NCBI GenBank assembly: GCA_023091665.1
Contig: JALJCQ010000023.1
Span: 744,001-808,000, forward strand
From: Pythium myriotylum
Lineage: Eukaryota > Oomycota > Peronosporomycetes > Pythiales > Pythiaceae
Length of the DNA stretch: 64,000 nucleotides
Direction of reading: 5' to 3'
The notes beneath the pieces are model-generated. The model was not told the origin of the DNA and ran no database searches. It saw only the letters and a program-made list of their open reading frames with translations. This document shows, in pieces, positions 49,692 to 60,216 of this stretch. Each line of letters begins with the position of its first letter. The stretch's first letter is position 1. The position numbers and the translations under genes were made by a program.

Positions 49692-52600
49692 TCATCCGAC
49701 GAAAAGAGACGGGAGAAGGTTCTGCATGCGTGTAGCAAATGCAGTGCGTTCGTCGACGGTGCGCATGTCGAACTCCGTGCTCTTGCCCTTCGTAGTCGTG
49801 ACCACGACGCTCGCGCGCTCCGAGCCGTCTGCATTGACCAACGAGGAGCGGAAAATTGCAGACCGCTGCGAAGACGACGTACCACAGTCCAGCGACGCGA
49901 TCTCGTTAAGCTGCACGATAGTGACGCTACCGCTCTTGCTAGAGCGCGGCGACGTGGCCTTGGCAGGTGAAACGTGGAGATGTTGCGCAGAAGTGTCGAG
50001 CACGAGCCGGTAGAGTGAGCGTGAACCCGTCCAACTAGACTGTAACGAACGCAAATAAGGAGATACGTGAGCCGTTGAAGCGCGATTTCGAAGCAAACAC
50101 GTACCATGTTGATCAGGAACTCGGTCTTATTAGCGCTCGCTGTGCTCTGCGACGGCTGTGACTGCTGCCTGTCATTCTCGAGTTTGCTGCTCTCGATCGA
50201 GGAACGCGTTGCTTCAAGAGGCCGAATGGACAATCGGGCCAGTGAAGACGAGGTCTCGAGCAGAGGAGGTGGCGTGAGCTTCGGCTGCGGCGCTGGTGGT
50301 GAGACCTGCTTGTAACGCACGTATATGGTTATCGTTGTGCAGGATATTAGGGATTCAGCTATCGCGGCAAGTACTCACTGCTGGAGACGAGGAGCCACGA
50401 GGAGAAGGTGGAGAGTCGTTGAATGCTCTAGGAGGCGATGTCGCCGCTGATGGTGCGATTGATAGCCGTGACGGTGACCGTTGAGTTGGAAGCACAATCG
50501 CAGAGTCTGAGATGATATCGATTGAAGAAAATGATGGACTTATCGCGCTTGATGACCTCTCGCTCGTGTAAAAATCCCCCGGCGACGAAACTACACGCAC
50601 TGGGTCGGACTGAGAAATCTGTGTCAATGATGGAGATCGCACAGTCGGAACAGATGACTCCTTCACAGGGCTACAGGGTCGACTTGCTCCATTTGTGTCA
50701 AAGATCAGCGAGATATTTGTAGCATTCTGAAGACTCTGCAACGTCTCTTCAATTTGCCGGAGGGAGAGGCTTCGAACGTCAACATTTTCGATCCCAACAA
50801 TGCGACTTCCAGAAGGAATAGCTTGGAGATCGATCGTAAGGATGGCACGATCCGATAATCCGACGTTAAGCGGCATGGATAGATTTCCTGGTACGTCAAC
50901 TCGTACAAATCCTTCGCGCTGCGCAGGATCTAGCATCCGCTGGTAAGCCGCTTGAGTCGTACTGAACGTAATCACTTTATCATGACTGGAGAGACAACGG
51001 AGAATGTCGAGGACCCCGTCGAGCTCGAGCGCTGAAACATCGTATCCGTCGATTGCAACAATCTCGGATCCTTCAACAACTCCTCCGTGGTCAAAGACTC
51101 GAGTCGATCCGCGGCTGAGGTCATCGTTCAGTTTATCCACAATGACTTTATTGGTGATGCTCCGCTTCAGGTCGATGCCTAGCGGACCAGCAGGAAGACG
51201 CACATCTATGACCTTGGTATTGATATCTTGGTGTTGGCCACCTTTGTGGAAAACAAGCTCTTTAGAGACTTCGCTCAGTTTCTTCAGCAAGTCGGTCACT
51301 TGAGAAAGTGTCAAGCAGGACACGTTCAGCGCATTGATGCGTTGCAAGACTGCGCCGACAGCAACCTGTGCACTCTTTTCAATGGCTCCTGATGCTCCAT
51401 CCGCGGAGGTCGAATAGAATCCAGACACGGATGCTGCGTCCTGAACGTGACCGTGAAAGTTGATGCCTAATGGTCCTTTTGGCACGGTCACTCGTGCATG
51501 TTGCGCTTCTTTTCGAAGAATCTCGAGCAAAGCCTGATTACCGAACACTATCTTCTTGGATGCTTGCTTGAGCTTTCCAAGTAGACTAGAGATTGCTGAG
51601 AGGTCATGGCGAGATACATCGAGCTGGCCAATTGAAATGAAAAAGCTCCCAGGGACGAATCGCACACATGCCGCAAACTCCGCCCTCTCCGCATCCTGAG
51701 GACTTGTGAAACCAGTTACTCGAGCGCAGTCCCGTCTCTCTCCATCAAGATTCACACCGAGTGATCCGGACTCAACTTGAACGGCATGACATTCTGGAAG
51801 TTCTTGTTCATCGCACCGAGCGAAGTAGAGTTGACGAGGAAGGGGAGTTTCTTTGACAAGAGCGATTGCGTCTTTATGAGGCAATACCGTCAAGTCTGTC
51901 ATATTGACTCCAATAAGAACATCACCGAGGCCGATTCGAGGGTCTCCGCGAGGTCCAACTGACGTGATTACGCAGCGAATGGATTCCTTCTCATCGACGG
52001 TGAAACCGAGATGGCGCTCGCTGATAGAGGAATCAATGCTGAAAATGGAAGAGCAATTCGGTGGTGTGGCCCGATAGAAGATGACTTTCTTCTCCTGATC
52101 TTTGAGCGATCCCAGCAAAGCGATCACCTCTTCACGTGATGACTTCGAAACATCGACACCGTTGACATTAATGATTTGGCAACCCCGGTGAATCTGGGGG
52201 TGGGTGGCTACCTTGGTCTTAGATCCATCCTGAAGAAGTTGGAACCCTTCTACGAAGGCACCATACGGAATGGACTCGTTGATCTGAAGTCCAAGAGGTC
52301 CACTTGGAACCCGTATGAATACCAATTTCTCGACATCATAGTTAGTAGTAACCTTGAACCCACTTTCATGGTACCGTGCAAGCGTTAGCCTTCTCTTGAT
52401 TGCTGAGAGCTTTCCCAAACGAGAAATGATGTCTTTGATTGAGCAATGGACGACGTCATCCCCTTGGATGCCAACAATTCGATCTCCAACCTCAACAACC
52501 TTGCGCATCAACTGCACTCGACGACGGTCATCCTCTTCCCAGGCTTCCATATCTGTGATCGTCAGGTTGTCGAGACCGCGAATCACCACATGACCTTGTT

Positions 52601-52694
52601 CATTCTCACCCAAAGAGATACCTAAGCGTCCACGTGGAGCTTCAACGACGAAATGCTCACGCCCAAACTCATCGACTCCGACGTCGTAGTTCAT
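49692..52694 (-). CDS. Multi-PDZ scaffold protein, seven PDZ-like repeats, 954 aa
   Basis: Three exons, 52694-50379, 50305-50105 and 50039-49692, with phase-0 introns of 73 and 65 bp. The start is the first ATG; the open frame upstream lacks one. Seven PDZ-like units of ~85-95 residues are seen, each opening with a variant of the carboxylate loop: GRLGISL, GPLGLQI, RHLGFTV, GSLGVNL, GPLGINF, GPLGIDL and the weakest, NLSMPLNV. Each unit has an internal GxxIxxIxGxDV-type strand (VGDRIVGIQGDDV, GCQIINVNGVDV, GSEIVAIDGYDV). A Ser/Pro-rich linker follows, and the last exon looks like half of a PH-type fold (SVTIVQLNEIASL, ASVVVTTTKGKSTEFD, then a helix). No enzyme domain. Likely a membrane-associated assembly platform (inference). 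Confidence 0.8.
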
Positions 52695-53060
52695 ACTCTG
52701 CTGAGATTCTTGGTTGGCCACTTCGTCTCGACTCAGGTTGTGATTCGTGGTGCGGTACGAAGTGGCCAAGGGGCATGGGTTCGCACGTGCTTCCTGTCGT
52801 GCGCTGCAGTACAGTAAATACTGATTCTTCAACGCAAAAATATACCACGCAGAGGATTCTGCAGAGCCAAATCGAGCAAAGATCAGTGGCAACGCTACCT
52901 CGGTGACTTGATGAAAGGATTCCGCCTCCTCAGAACGTTGCTAAGAATATTTGTGGATCAAAGTATCAAGCCTGCCATTCAGCAGGGACGGTCTGTTGCC
53001 TTGATTCAGATCCTGCGAGCGTAGAAGTTGTACGTCGAACCATGAGGGTCTCCAGAAGCG
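52695..53060. other. Divergent promoter region (multi-PDZ / IQ-WW genes)
   Basis: A 366-bp head-to-head spacer with no gene visible. Confidence 0.45.
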
Positions 53061-54704
53061 ATGAGCCGAGGTGGTGAATGTCTGAGCTGTGGAGCTTCAT
53101 GCTTCAATGGCGATCCAGAAGGCCACTGCAGTCAATGTGGTCAGCGGAAACGCCATAGAACGAAACTCACTAGTAAACATCCGCACGGCTTGATTCCTGG
53201 GTCGAAAAGTTGTCCACTGAAGACACACAAGCCATCAACGTGGAGCTACGAATCTTACCGTCTACCCGCACTCCACCTGAACCTCGACGATTGTGTCGGG
53301 AATGGATCGTCGAAACATCCCGGGAACCAAAACAGTCGTTTAAATGAAGTCAAACGCATCAAAGCACAAACAGCTCATACTGGATCGCGAAAAACCCTCC
53401 CAATCTTGAATTGCTCGCTTCGCCGTATTCGGTCGTTCGATCTGTTACCATCTGGACAATCAATTCCCGCGGCAAGTCAAGATACTCGACACGTCCCAGA
53501 GGAAGACAGCTCATATCCAAGCCTTGGATACTCCGAGGCCCATTCAAGCATCATCTCAGACGACTCCGTTGGTGTCATTTGGGGCCCAGTACTATCCGAT
53601 GCAGTCGACGAGGTCGAAGCCAGGAAGATCATCTTGACAGCGGAGATTGATTCTGACGAGAGGTGCATGTGCGTGCTCGCTCAAAGACTGCAGATCGAAG
53701 ACGCGACCCGTTCAAAGCTCGTTATTAGCCAGAGCATGAACCAGGTGCGCTACAAGTACAATGAGCTCGACAAAAAAGTGCGAATCAACAAGGAGAAACT
53801 CACCAACGTAGAACAGCGACTGTCCGTCCTCCAGGCTAAGAAACTTGACGATGTCACGCCCAAACCACCTGAGAATGACTTGTCGGTAGGGTACAACGTA
53901 TCAAAAAATCTTGGAGAAGGAAAGGGCGAAGGGGTGCTTGACAGGAAGAGAACAAGAAGACGGAAGAGGAGAGCCGTGAAACTTCCGATTACAGAAACCA
54001 CTTGTGTCTTGGATGGAGATGGCTATCGGGATCAAGCAGCGACCAGGATCCAGAAACGATTTTGGGCTCTTCGAGCTAGACGTCTGTTTGGGGAGATGGT
54101 CCGACGAGTTTACCAGCGCGTGTGCGATCCAGACTCGAAACGATATTTCTACTACAACTCTCAGACCAGCCAAAGCCAGTGGGAGGCGCCGCCAGTCGTC
54201 GCCAAAGTCGGACCTATGTCAAGTCAGTTGTCTCCAGGCCACCGCCAGGGATCACCATCCGCGCCTTCTCTTAATGAAGCAGCATCTAGAATACAAGCTC
54301 TTTACCGCCGTCGAGCCGCTCGAGCAGCTTTGCGAGAGCTGCTGACACACGTATACGAGAAGGTGTACGATGCCGACTCCAACACGTTCTACTACTACTG
54401 CTCGAGGACCAAGACGAGCTCATGGGAAAAACCTAGATTGCTGCGTGACGAGGATCTTCAACCTCGAGTCTTCGAACCACTAGCCATCCGAGACTCCTCC
54501 GAAGTCGCTGCTGCGAAGAAGATCCAAATGCTTTTCCGGAATCGGGCCACAAGATTGTTCGTTCGGGACCTTGCGAAGGGCAACATCGAACGATACTTGG
54601 ATGCCGACTCGCAGTCTTGGTACTATTACAACAGCCGCACACAGCAGACGTTCTGGGAGCAACCACGTCACGCGTCTCTAGCTGCTGCCATCCCAAAGCG
54701 GTAG
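53061..54704 (+). CDS. IQ-WW repeat protein with N-terminal Cys motif, 547 aa
   Basis: Intronless. Residues 1-30 carry a Cys cluster, CLSCGASC and CSQCG (C7, C10, C14, C23, C26), probably zinc-binding. A coiled coil lies at about 185-260. The C-terminal half repeats one module three times: an IQ-like helix followed by a WW-like unit. These are AATRIQKRFWALRARRLFG with YFYYNSQTSQSQWEAP, AASRIQALYRRRAARAAL with FYYYCSRTKTSSWEKP, and AAKKIQMLFRNRATRLFV with WYYYNSRTQQTFWEQP. IQ motifs bind calmodulin or light chains; WW domains bind proline-rich ligands. The first Trp of each WW is replaced by Tyr or Val, so ligand binding may be altered. Function unknown, probably a calcium-responsive adaptor (inference). 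Confidence 0.82.
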   Translation: MSRGGECLSCGASCFNGDPEGHCSQCGQRKRHRTKLTSKHPHGLIPGSKSCPLKTHKPSTWSYESYRLPALHLNLDDCVGNGSSKHPGNQNSRLNEVKRIKAQTAHTGSRKTLPILNCSLRRIRSFDLLPSGQSIPAASQDTRHVPEEDSSYPSLGYSEAHSSIISDDSVGVIWGPVLSDAVDEVEARKIILTAEIDSDERCMCVLAQRLQIEDATRSKLVISQSMNQVRYKYNELDKKVRINKEKLTNVEQRLSVLQAKKLDDVTPKPPENDLSVGYNVSKNLGEGKGEGVLDRKRTRRRKRRAVKLPITETTCVLDGDGYRDQAATRIQKRFWALRARRLFGEMVRRVYQRVCDPDSKRYFYYNSQTSQSQWEAPPVVAKVGPMSSQLSPGHRQGSPSAPSLNEAASRIQALYRRRAARAALRELLTHVYEKVYDADSNTFYYYCSRTKTSSWEKPRLLRDEDLQPRVFEPLAIRDSSEVAAAKKIQMLFRNRATRLFVRDLAKGNIERYLDADSQSWYYYNSRTQQTFWEQPRHASLAAAIPKR

Positions 54705-54883
54705 CACACATGCGCGAGATGGTTTTTTCACAGTGTTTTTGTTTTATTACGGAGTGTGTATGGTGTTGCTACTCTCTCCCCATCCAGCGACGCGCGCGAC
54801 TCTCATCTAGCTTTGGCGGGCCGCAACACGCCGGAAGAGGAGAGACCCTGCGGCCCAAACGACGACGACCACGGCGTCGACGC

Positions 54884-56363
54884 TTAGTATCGGGTCCAGT
54901 ACGAGCGGCGACGGATGAAGTTGTAGTCCGGCAGCTCGTGGATCGGACCCAGCGCAGCGAGCGCGTGCTCCTTGTCGTTGATGACCTCGTCAGCCGTGTT
55001 GCGGACAGCGGCGGCGTCCACGGCGTCGATGCGGGCGAAGATCTCGGCCGGCGTGAGGCGACGTCCGTAGGTGAGGAGCTGGCGACCAATGTCCTCGCAG
55101 ATCGGCGAGGTGCCGTCGAGCTGCATGAGCATGTTGGCCTTGAGCTGGGTCTTGGCGCGCTCGACTTCTTCGTCCGAGGTCTTGTGCACCAGACGCACGA
55201 GCGCCTCCATGGTGTACCAGGTCAAGTCGTTGAGCTTGTACTGGTCCGCGACGGCGTAGACGCCGAAGAGACCCGTGTCCTGGTAGCACGTGTTGAACGC
55301 CATGAACGAGTGGGCGAGCTCCTTCTCGGCCACGACCTGGCCGAGCTTGGAGGACATGTTCAGGCCGGCACCCGAGGTGCGGTCCCACTGGCCGATGAGC
55401 GTCTGCATGACGAGCAGCGGGAAGGCGTGCTCGCTCGTCCAGCTGAAGCCCTCAAAGGCGATGGCGACGTGCGCAAGCGGGAGCGAGTCGTCCTTGATAC
55501 GGACATCCGAGCCGACGAAGTTGATCGGCTCGAGCGTCGGGGCGACGGCAGGCGTCGACGGGAGGTTGCCGAAGGCGTTCTGGGCGAGCTGCACGAGCTG
55601 CGAGTGGTCCACGGCGCCGGCACCGGCGATGACCATGCGAGGCGCCGTGTAGTGCGTGGCGATGTAGTCCTCGAGGTCCGCGCGCTTGAGGTTCTTGATC
55701 TGTAATCAGGAGCCACCAGTAGCGTCAGTCAAAAGTCCGGAGCGCCCGGCAGGTGTCATCAACAAGGGTACATACGTTGTCGATCGGGCCGAGGATCGTG
55801 CGGCCGAGCCCCTGGTCGAGGTAGGCGGTCTCGTGGAGGCGGTCGAAGACGACCTCTTCGTGCTGCTTGTTGACTTCCTCCATCTCGCGGAGGATGACGT
55901 CGCGCTCGCGCTCAATGGCGGCCTCGTCGAGCTTCGAGTTCTGGAGGATGTCGCTGAGGATGTCGACGGCCTTGGGCACGTCCTTCTTGAAGACCTTGGC
56001 GTAGTAGACCGTCTGCTCGCGGCTCGTGTAGGCGTTGAGGTGGCCGCCCATGTTCTCGATCTCGATCTCGAGCTGCTGCTGCGTGCGCTTGCTCGTGCCC
56101 TTGAAGGCCATGTGTTCGAGGAAGTGCGCGGCGCCGTTGTTCTTGGCGGTCTCGTAGCGCGAGCCGGCGCCGATCCAGACGCCGATGGTGGCCGTCTCGC
56201 CGTGGGAGCCTTCCGAGGCGACGCGGAGGCCGTTGGCGAGCGTCGTGACCTCGGTGGCCGGCGCGTTGAGCACGTACGCCGGGTAGTTGAGCACGGCGGC
56301 GCTCGACTGCGCGCGCGCGAGCAGAGGCGCCGAGCGGCGCAGCGAGCCGAGCTTGGAGAGCAT
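54884..56363 (-). CDS. PMPCB: Mitochondrial processing peptidase beta subunit
   Basis: Two exons, 56363-55776 and 55699-54884, with a 76-bp phase-0 intron (GTATGT...TTACAG); 467 aa. The start [21 protein letters not shown] is an Arg-rich, acid-free presequence. The M16 zinc motif is H80-F-L-E83-H84 in [14 protein letters not shown], with the third ligand Glu160 exactly 76 residues after His84 ([11 protein letters not shown]); this marks the catalytic beta subunit rather than alpha or an inactive core protein. The glycine-rich and C-terminal M16 halves are both complete. The enzyme removes presequences from proteins imported into the matrix, and in some lineages it is also core 1 of complex III. 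The open frame continues ~100 codons upstream of this Met but has no recognisable feature. Confidence 0.94.
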
Positions 56364-57008
56364 CGTGGGGAGAGCACTTGGGGTCAATTCCGCGGGTGGC
56401 CGGCCCCGGCGGATGCGGGCCACACAGGCGCCGCGGCCGCCGCAAAAACCCAACCACCCCGGGAGGTTTGGGTGGTCCAGCGTGGCGGACCTTCCGGTGT
56501 ATAAATTATGAACCACACCCAGATGGACCACAGAAACGAGGAATACTGTTGAAAGGAAAAAAGACGCCGCGTGGGTGCCATGGACGTGCACGGCGAGGAA
56601 CGAGTTCGGGCTGGAAGAGCGATGGCGGCGCCATGGGCCGCGTGGAGCGGCGTCGCGGGCCGCCATTTGCGCATTGCTCGTCTGATGGATGCGTCCGCGA
56701 GTCTCATTCTCTACGAGGGGCTGGAGGCGGCATGGGAGTCGCGTTCTGCGGGCTGTTGGGGACGGATTCGTACTAATGGAGAGAGATACGGTACGTGCTC
56801 AAACATGGCTACATGCTGGCCAACATGGCTCCCAGCGACGACAACACGTTCATGTGCATATCAATAACAAGCGTGCATTCAAACTCTGGACGTCCTCGCC
56901 TCGGCGGCGGCTTGGCCGAGTGGATCAGCCCTAACGACTCTGACTTTTTCGCTGCACGAGGGAATGAAACATGGATGGATGGGTCAACTGGACAACTGCT
57001 CTGGTCTA
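56364..57008. other. Intergenic region (645 bp)
   Basis: 5' flank of MPP-beta and 3' flank of the bZIP/START-like gene. A tRNA-like D-arm string (TTGGCCGAGTGG at about 56910) was checked and lacks matching T-arm and stems. No gene is called. Confidence 0.45.
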
Positions 57009-58331
57009 TCAATCTGCTGTGAGCATCCGCGGCGGCACGACCATTTGCTCCCATCGCATGAGGATGCTGCACGTCTCGATCATGAGGTAGCGAGCTTGCT
57101 CCTCGCTGACACAGTTCATGAACCCATAATTGGCGATCTCGATGGCGTCGTTCTCCGGGATCTCCGTGAAGCTCATGGCCTGGGCCCCTTTCTTGATCCA
57201 GATCACTGGTGTCTCGCCCGTCGGCTGCACGAGAGGCTCGCGGTCGATGATCGAGTGGTGGATCATGTAGGTGCGCCGGTTCTGATCATCGAGATATTCG
57301 ACTTGCGTGTTGCTGGCAAAGTACCGCAAGTGGATGCCGCGATCTCTGTGCGGCGAGTTGCGGAGAGTGATGAAGGTGTTGTCGTCTATCCATTGCAGCA
57401 ACTTCATGTGAACTGGCGTACTGTACAACCGCGCATTGAGGTTTGGCGTTGTCACAACTGGCCACGCGAGACGTTGATAGTCTTCAAGTGACATGAACCA
57501 CCTAGGTACTTGACGAGTAAACCGAAACCGTAGGACCCGCTTGTTGTCTGCTGTCTGCACGAACGAGTGCTGCGCCTGCCAACCGAGACAGTAGGTTTCG
57601 GTGATGTCAAACGTCTTGTTAACAAACCCCTTGCGAAGTTCCGAGATCTGTCGGAACGACTCACGCGCAAGTTGATTGCCTTCCACGCGCTCAGGTACGA
57701 AGTAGAAAGGCGGCTCGTTGTCTAGAAATTGAATCCACTCACCACCGTGTGGCAACATGGATGGAGACTGTCGCGGAGAAGACTCCGCTGACCGATCACT
57801 ACTTCGTTCTTCCTCAGATTGCCGGTCGATCTCATCTTGAACAAGCTTCTGAAATTTCGCCAGTTCGTTGATGACACTCTCCATCGCTCTGTTCTCCCGT
57901 AACAAGGCTTCTTTAACACTTAACACATCAGCGAACTCGTCTTGGAGAGCGGCCATGGCGGCCTCGTCGTGCCGCTCGCGCTTCTTGGTCGCGCGCAGCT
58001 GGCGATACTCCTTGAGCTTGAGCTGCAGCACGTCCTGCAGCGTTTGCTCCTGTTTCCTCATGTCGCCAAAGTTCATCTTCTTGCGCAGCCGGAAGAGCAC
58101 CATGGCTTCGCGGTGCTTGCGCCTCTTCTCGGCGGCCTCGTCGGCAGCCGAGACGGGTCGGTTTCCCGCGCCGTGGTCGTCCGCGTTGAGCGCATCGAGG
58201 ATGTCTCGCATCTCATCCGCGGACGTGACCTCTCCAAGCGGGTTCGTCAAGAGGTCACCGAGACCAGGCGATCGTTGAAAAGTCAGCGGGAGCGGGTCGG
58301 CCGTGACAGGGGGCATCACGCCTCGCTGCAT
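57009..58331 (-). CDS. bZIP-like/START-like protein (oomycete M96-type family)
   Basis: Intronless, 440 aa, ATG at 58331 (a second Met five codons on). Residues ~65-115 are a basic helix running into a coiled coil: AAEKRRKHREAMVLFRLRKKMNF, then QEQTLQDVLQLKLKEYRQL, continuing to ~165 (VKEALLRENRAMESVINELAK). The C-terminal ~230 residues form an alpha/beta region with START-like character (TYCLGWQAQHSFVQ, FRFTRQVPRWFMSLEDYQR, LRYFASNTQVEYLD). A bZIP-like helix plus a START-like domain is the layout of a large oomycete family annotated as M96 mating-specific proteins. The role is unknown; transcription control or lipid sensing is inference. The basic region lacks the canonical bZIP Asn spacing. 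Confidence 0.68.
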   Translation of the reverse strand: MQRGVMPPVTADPLPLTFQRSPGLGDLLTNPLGEVTSADEMRDILDALNADDHGAGNRPVSAADEAAEKRRKHREAMVLFRLRKKMNFGDMRKQEQTLQDVLQLKLKEYRQLRATKKRERHDEAAMAALQDEFADVLSVKEALLRENRAMESVINELAKFQKLVQDEIDRQSEEERSSDRSAESSPRQSPSMLPHGGEWIQFLDNEPPFYFVPERVEGNQLARESFRQISELRKGFVNKTFDITETYCLGWQAQHSFVQTADNKRVLRFRFTRQVPRWFMSLEDYQRLAWPVVTTPNLNARLYSTPVHMKLLQWIDDNTFITLRNSPHRDRGIHLRYFASNTQVEYLDDQNRRTYMIHHSIIDREPLVQPTGETPVIWIKKGAQAMSFTEIPENDAIEIANYGFMNCVSEEQARYLMIETCSILMRWEQMVVPPRMLTAD

Positions 58332-59033
58332 GGCGAGGGGGACGGGAGGGGACGGGAGGGAGGAGGGCCTCGGTCGACGCCAATGCCAGCCGGCTTCTCA
58401 CGCGCCGGCGGATTGCACACTGCGAGTGACGAGCCTTCGCGGATCACGCTGGTCGCGCCGGCAGGGCTCTGTCTCTGCCCACTGCCCCCACTTTGCCTCT
58501 CTCCAGAGAGGACAACAGTGCTGCCTGACTTGCTTCTATTTTCACCCAATCGAAATGCGCGAATCGTGGCTACTGCCACCGACGCTTGTGTGTGCACCCG
58601 CGGCAGCTGGTGGTCGCGATGGGTGACTCTCGGTTCGCGTGCCAACATCGTATTGCTGACCCGCCGCTCTCGCCGATCCCAGGCGCCGAGCGCCTCGATG
58701 GCTGGCGAGTGAATGCAACGCGCGTCTGGTATCTGAGTCCGCCGGGTGTCGCACTCGACCGCTGGATTTCCGCGCCCCATCTCCTCGCTCCTGTGTTCTG
58801 ACATGGAGCACGGCACCGGCATCCATCATCGCCGGCCAGCTGCTGTTAGCTGCCGGCGCTCTGCTAACACGCGAACGTTCCGACGTCTTGCCTTTCACTT
58901 GCCACGGGAACGTTTCCGCGCGCTCGCACCGCAAACGTCTTCTGCGACGAGGGGGCGGAATACCCCGCCCAATGCGGCGGTTGCGAGCGACGCCCCCGAG
59001 CGAAGAGAAAGCCACTCCGGGATTCGATTCGCC
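58332..59033. other. Divergent intergenic region (702 bp)
   Basis: Between the bZIP/START-like gene and lectin 1. A G-quadruplex-type tract sits at 58337-58367. The lectin frame is open for 96 codons before the chosen ATG. Confidence 0.5.
58337..58367 (+). other. G-quadruplex-forming tract
   Basis: Five runs of three or more G separated by one or two bases (G5 AC G3 A G4 AC G3 A G3), then a shorter GG and another GGG. It begins 6 bp upstream of the minus-strand start codon, so the mRNA leader of that gene would be C-rich. Confidence 0.8.
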
Positions 59034-60173
59034 ATGGGCCAGCACGGCAGCATCTCGACAGAGCTTCGGCTCCGCGCCGACGACCTCAAGCACCTCGTGC
59101 GCCCGCACTACGTCAAGGGACTCACGCGCTCGGACGTGGGCTACGCGCGCCCGCTCTTTGGCTCCGAGCCGCTCCACGGGCAGGAAGTGCTCGCGATCGT
59201 GAGGCGCTTCCGGCACCACATCAACGGCAGCGGCTCGTTCCTCAGCGACAACTGGGAGGCACTCACGTACGATCTTGCGGCTGTGAAAGGCACGATCGGC
59301 GACGGCGAATTCACGTTCACGGGCGTCTCTTCCCATCTCTTCGACCGCTTCCTCAACGCCAGCGCCCAGGGCAACGACGCCAAGTCGCACCTCTTCGTAC
59401 TCGGACCGGGTGAGCTCGTTCGTGGCGTTGATCTGGCTTGGAACGACCGCACTCTCGTCGGGCTTCGCGTGCAAACCAACCAGCGCCAGTCGCAGTGGTT
59501 CGGCCGCCGCCTCGGGGTCGTCAAGACTGTCACGGCGCCGCAAGGGTACTTCATCAACGCCGTCGAGAAGCTCCGCACGAACACGAACGAGCTCGGCATA
59601 CGCCTTTGTCCAGTCACGGAGCACCTTATCCATCCAGGCATGAGCCCCGGGTGCATCGCGCAAGAGAAGTCGCTTTGCGTCGGCAAGCCATCAGATGCCG
59701 ACGGGAACCAGACGGAATTTGCTGAGCTGCATGACCACGTGCGAGCGCTCGTTGTCAAGTGCGGTGACGCAGGCCAGGGCATCACGGACCTCCACGTGCT
59801 CTCGCCGGAGATGTTTAATCGCCATCTCGCTAAGCGTGAAGAGCCACTGCCGAGCCAGGAGCACCTCTTTTTCCTCCGCCACGGTGAATTCCTCACGGCC
59901 GTCGAGGCCCACGCGACGGACAAAGTGCTGGCCTTGCGTCTCCACACGAATCTCACCAAGAGTCCGTGGTATGGCACTCGGGATGAGGAGACCGTCGGCG
60001 CTCCACACTGCTTTCGAGTGCCTGAGAAGAAGCTCCAGATCTGCGGATTCCACGGCACGTTCGGCCGGACATCGCTGGGCTCAGTGGGCGTGTTCTACAG
60101 TGCCATCCCAGTCACCGTGTCTGTCGAGCACGAGCAATTGAGTCTGCTGAAGATGAAGACGCTGGATTCCTGA
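59034..60173 (+). CDS. Jacalin-like lectin-domain protein 1, 379 aa
   Basis: Intronless; the ATG at 59034 (GCCATGGG) is chosen over longer in-frame options because upstream residues look untranslated. Two jacalin-like units: about 30-190 with GELVRGVDLAWNDRTLVGLRV, TNQRQSQWFG and VTAPQGYFINA; and about 225-365 with GEFLTAVEAHATDKVLALRL, TNLTKSPWYG and CGFHGTFGRTSLGSVGVFYS. The TN-(R/x)-(T/Q)-S-x-W-(Y/F)-G signature and the final GxxGxxLGxxGVxY are typical of mannose-type jacalin lectins. No signal peptide. Jacalin-like lectins bind glycans; the ligand is unknown. A related gene begins at 63140. Confidence 0.75.
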   Translation: MGQHGSISTELRLRADDLKHLVRPHYVKGLTRSDVGYARPLFGSEPLHGQEVLAIVRRFRHHINGSGSFLSDNWEALTYDLAAVKGTIGDGEFTFTGVSSHLFDRFLNASAQGNDAKSHLFVLGPGELVRGVDLAWNDRTLVGLRVQTNQRQSQWFGRRLGVVKTVTAPQGYFINAVEKLRTNTNELGIRLCPVTEHLIHPGMSPGCIAQEKSLCVGKPSDADGNQTEFAELHDHVRALVVKCGDAGQGITDLHVLSPEMFNRHLAKREEPLPSQEHLFFLRHGEFLTAVEAHATDKVLALRLHTNLTKSPWYGTRDEETVGAPHCFRVPEKKLQICGFHGTFGRTSLGSVGVFYSAIPVTVSVEHEQLSLLKMKTLDS

Positions 60174-60216
60174 GCGTGAGGTGACTTGGAAGTGCGTGTG
60201 GAAGCTTCTCAGGAGT

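Noticed and set aside
56364..56666. 101-residue N-terminal extension of MPP-beta
   Set aside because: It lacks targeting character, while the Met at 56363 begins a typical presequence.
56905..56990. Possible tRNA (string TTGGCCGAGTGG like a Leu/Ser D-arm)
   Set aside because: No matching D-stem partner, no GGTTCGAAT-type T-arm and no closing acceptor stem.
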